Shown: piece after piece, positions 43,339-48,187 of the stretch
How the letters are laid out: each line of letters starts with the position of its first letter
How positions within the stretch are numbered: position 1 is the stretch's first letter
Origin: Kocuria coralli
Lineage (GTDB): Bacteria > Actinomycetota > Actinomycetes > Actinomycetales > Micrococcaceae
Assembly: GCF_008831305.1 (NCBI RefSeq)
Contig: NZ_ML708628.1
Span: forward strand, 1-48,187
Reading direction: 5' to 3'
DNA length: 48,187 nt
The notes under the pieces: generated by a model
What the model was told of the DNA's origin: nothing
What the model saw: the letters and a program-made list of their open reading frames with translations, nothing else
Databases searched by the model: none
Translations under genes and position numbers: made by a program

Positions 43339-44301
43339 GTGAACCGGCTTTTCCGCGCGGTCCTGGGCCTGTTCGCCGCCCCCCGGGTCAATATGCGCGA
43401 GGACTACGAGAAGATCCGGCATCTCCGGCGCCAGCTGGCCGCCCGGCCGGTGCTGCGGTACCGGATCCTCGACAGACAGGCCACGTTCGACGGCGGAGGC
43501 CAGGTTCCCGTGCGGGTCTTCCAGCCCAAGGAGAAGCGGCGCGAGGAGGTCCTGCTCTTCTTCCACGGCGGCGGCTGGGTCACGGGGGACATCGAGAGCT
43601 ACACCCCGGCGTGCGCCACGATGGCGGATCTGACCGGCTGCGTCGTCGCCTCCGTCGACTACCGACTGGCCCCGGAGAACCCGTTTCCCGCGGGGCTCGA
43701 GGACTGCTACCGCATGGCCCGGCTCCTACTGGACGAACCGCAGCGAGCGGGGGCGGAGGACGCCGGCAAGATCGTGCTGGTGGGAGACTCGGCCGGCGGG
43801 AACCTGGCCGCCGCGGTGTCCCTGCTCCTGCGTGAACGGGGCCATCGCGGGGCCGCCCGTCAGATCCTGCTCTATCCGGTCACTCACTGGGATCACGATC
43901 CGCAGACCTCGCCGTTCGCCTCGGTGCGCAATCACGGCAGCGACTACCGGCTGACCAACATGGAGGTCCAGGACTACCTGGAGCTCTACGTCCCCGACCC
44001 CGGGCGACGGCAGGATCAGCTCGTCTCTCCGCTGATGGCCACCGATCTCTCCGGGCAGCCGGAGACCCTGCTGATCACGGCCGAGCTGGACCTTCTGCGC
44101 GACGAGGGCGAAGCCTATGGCGAAGCCCTGCGGGAGGCCGGGAACCGGGTGCGGATCCACCGGGTGCCCGGTGCGCTGCACGGATTCATCGCCCTGCCCC
44201 GGTTCTCCCGGTCCCTGCGCGAGGCCTATGAGGTGATCAATACGTTCCTGGATGGAGACCCCGCCACCGGCGAGCGCCCAGCCCAGGAGGCCGCGAAGTG
44301 A
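43339..44301 (+). CDS. HSL-family alpha/beta hydrolase (esterase)
   Basis: 320 residues with a GTG start. It has HGGGW at 76-80, the HSL-type oxyanion motif, and GDSAGG at 149-154 with nucleophile Ser 151. The acid is in ELDLLRDEGEAY and the His in GALHGFIALP. Hormone-sensitive-lipase-like bacterial enzymes cleave short to medium acyl esters. The amino end MNRLFRAVLGLFAAPRVN is amphipathic and may touch the membrane. Its stop overlaps the start of the acyltransferase-like gene by four bases (ATGA-type, reading GTGA), the first link of a coupled trio. Confidence 0.92.
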   Translation: MNRLFRAVLGLFAAPRVNMREDYEKIRHLRRQLAARPVLRYRILDRQATFDGGGQVPVRVFQPKEKRREEVLLFFHGGGWVTGDIESYTPACATMADLTGCVVASVDYRLAPENPFPAGLEDCYRMARLLLDEPQRAGAEDAGKIVLVGDSAGGNLAAAVSLLLRERGHRGAARQILLYPVTHWDHDPQTSPFASVRNHGSDYRLTNMEVQDYLELYVPDPGRRQDQLVSPLMATDLSGQPETLLITAELDLLRDEGEAYGEALREAGNRVRIHRVPGALHGFIALPRFSRSLREAYEVINTFLDGDPATGERPAQEAAK

Positions 44302-45854
44302 CCCGCCGGGCCTGGGTGCGGCTCGACAACGCCTCCAATATCTTCCTCGCTGCCAGGAGCGACGCCGATCCCAAGGTCTTCCGCCTCAGCGCCGATCTGC
44401 TGGAGCACGATGTGGATCCGGAACTGCTGCAGGAGGCCCTGGACACGACCTACGACCGGTACCCGCTCTACCACGCCGTGCTGCGCCGAGGGGTGTTCTG
44501 GTACTACCTGCAGGACAGCGACCTGCACCCGGTCGTCACCGCGGAGCACGAGCCCACCTGCGCGCCCATCTACCAGGCGGATCGGCGCAGCCTGCTCTTC
44601 CGCGTGCTGTACCACCGCCGGCGTATCGTCCTGGAGGTCTTCCACGCCCTCTCCGACGGCACGGGGGCACTGTGGTTCCTCTCGGACCTGATCAGCGCCT
44701 ACGTCCGACTGCGGTACCCCGAGGACGGACCACCGGACGAGGGTGCGGACCCGGTCGGCGCAGCGCCGGGTCGAGAGGAGCGAGGCGGCATGCGCATCCG
44801 ACCGGGAGCCGAGCGGGCACCCGAGGATACGGCCGGACAGCCGCATGGGCTCACCACCGACAGCTTCGCGCACTACTTCCGCCGTCGTCGTGCGACCGCT
44901 CCGGGCCCTGCCTTCACCCGCGAGGCGACCCCCGCTCCCCTGACGGTGGAGGAAGCCGCCCTGCCCTCGTCCGGCGGAGCGGCGGCACCCGGCCGCACGC
45001 CTCGCCCGGCGGGCACGAAAGCCGACCACGTCAAGAAGGTGCACCGCGTCAGGGGCAGCCGGGCCCCGGACAACCGCACGCGGGCCGTCGAACTCACCAT
45101 GCCCGTCAAGGACGTGCTGGCTCTCGCCCGCGCGGAGGGGGCGGCCCTCACGATGTATCTGACGGCGCTGTTCTTCGAGTCCGTCCGCCTGTCCTCGGGA
45201 GGGCTGGACGATTCACGCACGCTATCGGCGTCGGTGCCGGTGAACCTGCGTCAGTTCTTCCCATCGACCTCGGCGAGGAACTTCTTCGCGACCGTCCGGG
45301 TGGAGCACACCTACGGCGAGGGCCCGGACGATCTGGGCTCGATCTGCAGGCAGCTGGAGGGCCAGTTCCGCCCGAAGGCCACCCCGGAGTCGCTCGAGCG
45401 GAAGCTGCGCACGTTCATCCGGTTCGAGCGGATGCCCGCCCTGAGGATCGTGCCGCGGCCCCTCAAGGACGTGATCCTGGGTCTGGTCAACCGGGCGAGC
45501 AACCGCGGCCTGAGCGTTGCCGTCTCGAACCTGGGCAGGGCGGGCTTGCCGGAGCCCGCCGGCTCTCATGTGAGGAGGGTGCTGTTCCAGGTCTCCGCCG
45601 CCCGCCCCCAGTTCTGCGCCATCTCCCACGGAGACCTGCTCACGGTCAGCTTCACGTCGCCGTTCACGGAGACCGACCACATCAGGGAGTTCGCGAGGCT
45701 GCTCACGTCCAGGGGCGTCGACGTGACGGTGGCGGCAGCCCGGGTGACCGAGGCGGAGCTCACGGGAACCGCGCCCACCGAGGACGAGCTCGCCGAAGAC
45801 GAGTTCGCCGAGGGTGAGCTGACCGAGGGCGAGTCCGCGGAGGCCGGGCGATGA
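44298..45854 (+). CDS. Alcohol-acetyltransferase-like protein (condensation/CoA-acyltransferase fold)
   Basis: 518 residues. The fold is shown by LDTTYDRYPLYHAVLRRG and the catalytic HxxxDG motif FHALSDGTGALWFL with His 116 and Asp 120; PVNLRQFFPSTSARNFF is the conserved later block. A ~90-residue Pro/Arg/Gly-rich linker (about 145-235) splits the two halves. The end of the protein is four acidic five-residue units of the form E-[LFS]-[AT]-E-[DG]. The enzyme class transfers acyl groups from CoA or carrier to alcohols; the substrate here is unknown. It overlaps its neighbours at both ends. Confidence 0.85.
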   Translation: MTRRAWVRLDNASNIFLAARSDADPKVFRLSADLLEHDVDPELLQEALDTTYDRYPLYHAVLRRGVFWYYLQDSDLHPVVTAEHEPTCAPIYQADRRSLLFRVLYHRRRIVLEVFHALSDGTGALWFLSDLISAYVRLRYPEDGPPDEGADPVGAAPGREERGGMRIRPGAERAPEDTAGQPHGLTTDSFAHYFRRRRATAPGPAFTREATPAPLTVEEAALPSSGGAAAPGRTPRPAGTKADHVKKVHRVRGSRAPDNRTRAVELTMPVKDVLALARAEGAALTMYLTALFFESVRLSSGGLDDSRTLSASVPVNLRQFFPSTSARNFFATVRVEHTYGEGPDDLGSICRQLEGQFRPKATPESLERKLRTFIRFERMPALRIVPRPLKDVILGLVNRASNRGLSVAVSNLGRAGLPEPAGSHVRRVLFQVSAARPQFCAISHGDLLTVSFTSPFTETDHIREFARLLTSRGVDVTVAAARVTEAELTGTAPTEDELAEDEFAEGELTEGESAEAGR

Positions 45855-46516
45855 GACGCTGCCCGGCCTGCGCCGTCGACGTCGAGGGAACCTGGACCCG
45901 CTGCCCGCTGTGCGCGACCGCCCTCACCGGCGAGGCGGTGGAGAGTCCGCTGCCGGATGTGCCCCTCAGATTCTCCCGGCGCCGCGTGCTGAGAACGCTC
46001 TTCCTCGCCTCGATCGCGGTGATCCTGGTGTCCTTCCTCTCCCAGCTGCTGTTCAACCGCGGACTGGCCGGGATCGGCGTCCTCCGCTCCGTGTGGCTGG
46101 GTGTCAGCGCCATGTGGCTCGTGGTGCTGATGGCGATCCGGAAGCGCCGCAACGTGGCCAAGGGCACCGTGTACCTAGTCGTGCTCATCGGCCTGGTCTG
46201 CGTGTACTGGGACTACCTCAGCGGCTGGCACGGATGGTCGCTGACCTACGCGGTGCCGGTCGTCTGCGGATCCTCGATCATCGCCCTGCTGATCACCGTC
46301 CGGGTGATGCGGATCGAGGTGGGCGAGCACATCCTCTACAGCGGACTGACGATGCTCCTGGGCCTGGCCCCCATCGGCTTTCTCGCCTTCGGCTGGGTGA
46401 ACGACCCCCGGCCGTCGGCGGTCTGCGGGGTCCTCAGCCTCCTGGCTCTGGCCCTGCTGCAGGTGGCCAGCGGGCCCGAGGCTCGCCACGAGCTGGCCAA
46501 GCGGCTGCATCTGTGA
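45851..46516 (+). CDS. Zinc-ribbon membrane protein, DUF6320-type
   Basis: 221 residues. The amino end is a zinc ribbon with Cys 4, 7, 18 and 21 (RRCPACAVDV...TRCPLC). Six hydrophobic segments follow from about residue 45 (VLRTLFLASIAVILVSFLSQLLF, SVWLGVSAMWLVVLMAI, GTVYLVVLIGLVCVYWDYL and three more). The order hydrolase, acetyltransferase-like, DUF6320 recurs in Firmicutes as I recall, and the function is not established. It starts inside the acyltransferase gene's end (ATGA overlap), so the three are made together. It could anchor the enzymes at the membrane. Confidence 0.85.
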   Translation: MRRCPACAVDVEGTWTRCPLCATALTGEAVESPLPDVPLRFSRRRVLRTLFLASIAVILVSFLSQLLFNRGLAGIGVLRSVWLGVSAMWLVVLMAIRKRRNVAKGTVYLVVLIGLVCVYWDYLSGWHGWSLTYAVPVVCGSSIIALLITVRVMRIEVGEHILYSGLTMLLGLAPIGFLAFGWVNDPRPSAVCGVLSLLALALLQVASGPEARHELAKRLHL

Positions 46517-46576
46517 GCGCGGGGGCCGCGCCTTCGAGAACGATATACGTCGCCTGAGCCCTCAGCCGCAGGAGCC

Positions 46577-47263
46577 TCAGGGGGCCAGCAGGACGGCGAA
46601 GGTCTCGAGGGTGCGCTGCAGGTCCAGGTCCGGCTCCAGGAGCCATTGGATCTGGAGTCCGTCGGAGGCTCCTACGATCAACGCCGCGACGAGCCCCGGG
46701 TCGACGTCGCCGCGGATGCGCCCCTCGTCCTGCTCCACGCGGAGCCGTCTCTCCAGGTCGCCTCGCACGCGGTCGAACCGGCCGGTGAAGAAGTCCCTGC
46801 CGATCTGACTGTGCGCTTCGAGCGAGGCCGCCACCAGCGTCGAATACAGCTGCACCAGGCCGGGCACCTCGACGTTGAGCATCGCGGAGCGCACGATGAC
46901 GCCGACGGCGGAGTCCGCCAGACCCGCGCCGGCCGTTCCGTTGCGCTTGCCCTCCGCGTGCTCGTAGACCGCCACCAGCAGTTCCTCGCGCGAGTCGAAG
47001 TAATGCAGCAAGGCGGCGTGGGAGACGCCGATGGCCTCACCGATCCGGCGCAGGGACGTGCCGTCGGCACCGCGCTCCCGGAACACCTCGATCGCCCGGT
47101 CCAGGATCTCCTGCCGCCTGGCGACCCCCTTGGCGTACTTGCCGGGGCGACCCAGGACGCTCGCCTGCCCGCCCTTCTCCTTCGTTCCTGCAGCTTTTCC
47201 CGCAGGCTTTCCCGCACTTTCCCTCTCAGTCTCCGTCTCCCGGTCCCCGCCTGCGCTCGTCAT
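46577..47263 (-). CDS. TetR/AcrR family transcriptional regulator
   Basis: 228 residues from ATG 47263. A disordered ~45-residue start (rich in E, T, G, K) precedes the HTH GTSLRRIGEAIGVSHAALLHYFDSREELLVAVYEHAEGKR, then a ligand-binding helical domain. It is divergent from a sugar-phosphate isomerase gene, with a dyad (47280-47312) between them that is probably its operator. The frame is open further upstream to 47779, but that would overlap the divergent gene. Confidence 0.92.
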   Translation of the reverse strand: MTSAGGDRETETERESAGKPAGKAAGTKEKGGQASVLGRPGKYAKGVARRQEILDRAIEVFRERGADGTSLRRIGEAIGVSHAALLHYFDSREELLVAVYEHAEGKRNGTAGAGLADSAVGVIVRSAMLNVEVPGLVQLYSTLVAASLEAHSQIGRDFFTGRFDRVRGDLERRLRVEQDEGRIRGDVDPGLVAALIVGASDGLQIQWLLEPDLDLQRTLETFAVLLAP

Positions 47264-47279
47264 GCTGCAAACATAACGC

Positions 47280-47312
47280 AGCAAAAACCTCCACTCGGTG
47301 GTGTTTGGTGCT
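47280..47312. promoter_or_regulatory. Probable TetR operator
   Basis: AGCAAAAACCTCCAC (47280-47294), a 3-base centre TCG, and GTGGTGTTTGGTGCT (47298-47312) form a dyad matching at 11 of 15 positions. It begins 17 bases upstream of the tetR ATG and lies about 100 bases before the isomerase start, so it could control both. Confidence 0.6.
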
Positions 47313-47414
47313 AGTGTGCTTTTCACCACACTCCCGGCGCGACGATGCGACGTCCGATCGTCCAGCTCCTCGTTGCCGCCGTCACCATCGTCAACGCACG
47401 AAAGCAGGTCAGTC

Positions 47415-48187
47415 TTGACGCTCCCCATCGCATCGGTCCAGCTGTATTCGCTGGCTGACGAGTTCTCAGCCGACATGGCGGGCTCTCTCGACAAGCTCGC
47501 CGGAATCGGCCTGAAGAACGTCGAGGCATTCGACTTCGTGCGCCGCCCGGCCGAGTTGCGCGAGGCCTTCGACGCCAGCGGCCTCGCCTCTCCCACCGGC
47601 CACGCTCCCCTGCTCTCCGATGAGCTCTGGACCCCCGACGGCTCGATCCCCACGCCCGCTCCCGAGGTCGTGTTCGAAGCCGCCTCCCAGATCGGCATGA
47701 AGACGGTCATCGATCCGTTCGTCCCGGTCGATCGTTGGCTGACGGAGGACGGCGTGAAGGACATCGCCGAGCGCCTCAACTCCGTGGCCGATCTGGCCCA
47801 GACCTACGGGCTCACTGTCGGCTACCACAACCACTCCCAGGAGTTCCTCGCCTCCTTCGACGGCAAGACGGCCTTCGAGCTGTTCGTCTCCCTGCTCGAC
47901 CCGCGCGTGGTCATCGAGCTCGACCTCTTCTGGGCCCTGACCGGCGGGCAGGACGTGCCCGCACTCGTCGAGTCCCTCGGCGAACGGCTCGTCGCCGTCC
48001 ACGTGAAGGACGGCGTGGCCCCGGCCAGCAACCCCTTCGCCCCGGACGCCCCGGCGTTCGGCTCCGCGAGCCTCGACCAGCGCCACGCCGGCACGGCCGA
48101 CGTGCCGCTGGCCGAATCGCTCAAGGCCGCCTCGAACGTGCAGTACGCCGTCATCGAGTACGACTGTCAGTCTCTTTCTACCCGGTT
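47415..48187 (+). CDS. Sugar phosphate isomerase/epimerase, C-terminus cut by window edge
   Basis: The frame runs 257 codons from TTG 47415 and is still open at the right edge. It reads TLPIASVQLYSLADEFSADM, then GHAPLLSDELWTPDG, VGYHNHSQEFL and VVIELDLFWALTGGQDVPALV, with HVKDGVAP near the end: the TIM-barrel AP-endonuclease-2-like fold of sugar isomerases (xylose isomerase, IolE-type), with metal-binding residues visible in GYHNH, IELDLFW and HVKDG. The TTG has AGCAGG six bases upstream. Substrate unknown. The divergent TetR protein is the likely regulator. Confidence 0.9.
   Translation, partial: MTLPIASVQLYSLADEFSADMAGSLDKLAGIGLKNVEAFDFVRRPAELREAFDASGLASPTGHAPLLSDELWTPDGSIPTPAPEVVFEAASQIGMKTVIDPFVPVDRWLTEDGVKDIAERLNSVADLAQTYGLTVGYHNHSQEFLASFDGKTAFELFVSLLDPRVVIELDLFWALTGGQDVPALVESLGERLVAVHVKDGVAPASNPFAPDAPAFGSASLDQRHAGTADVPLAESLKAASNVQYAVIEYDCQSLSTR

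Noticed and set aside
46530-46576. Hairpin CCTGAG/CTCAGG between the DUF6320-type and TetR genes as a terminator
   Set aside because: Six-bp stem with a 16-base loop and it runs into the TetR stop codon; too weak to call.

Overview
The window is high-GC DNA, roughly two thirds G+C over most of its length, that reads as an actinobacterial chromosome. The signs are class Ib ribonucleotide reductase genes (nrdHIE and a separate nrdF), a DtxR/IdeR-type iron box, frequent GTG and TTG starts, genes with no Shine-Dalgarno sequence that look leaderless, and a fused AdaA-AlkA repair protein. A Micrococcales member, possibly close to Brachybacterium, would fit, but the genus is a guess. I saw no rRNA, tRNA, CRISPR array, transposase or integrase.

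Layout. 1-3474: an ABC exporter (ATPase cut by the window start, plus permease), divergent from a NarL-type sensor kinase and response regulator. 3527-10984: a lower-GC defence island on the minus strand, hsdR - hsdS - GIY-YIG nuclease - HEPN-type Abi - hsdM. hsdS carries three separate lesions, and its true C-terminus overlaps the GIY-YIG start. 11126-16178: nrdF, a DHFR-like reductase, nrdE, nrdI and nrdH, with a twin NrdR box about three helical turns apart. 16402-22528: mostly lipid-type enzymes (aldehyde dehydrogenase, App1-like phosphatase, fatty acid desaturase, alpha/beta hydrolase, stand-alone condensation-fold protein). 22580-26582: PPK2, a HAD phosphatase, and the alkylation-repair pair Ogt and AdaA-AlkA. 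26657-32400: a TetR regulator with a D-threonine aldolase-like gene, two membrane proteins, a MalY/PatB C-S lyase and a gluconate-5-dehydrogenase-like SDR.

32476-37761 is a complete glucitol/sorbitol PTS locus: srlD, PRD regulator, gutM, then IIC, IIBC and IIA. It would import sorbitol as the 6-phosphate and oxidise it to fructose 6-phosphate. 38267-42363 is a ferric-siderophore ABC importer. Its two divergent transcription units share one iron box that lies almost on both start codons.

42360-48187 holds an alpha/beta hydrolase with an acidic insertion, then a tightly coupled trio of unknown function (HSL-type esterase, alcohol-acetyltransferase-like protein, zinc-ribbon membrane protein of the DUF6320 type), and a TetR regulator divergent from a truncated sugar-phosphate isomerase/epimerase.

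The least described systems are the defence island with its decayed specificity subunit, separately coupled abi-hsdM block and attenuator-like hairpin, and the hydrolase/acyltransferase/DUF6320 trio.
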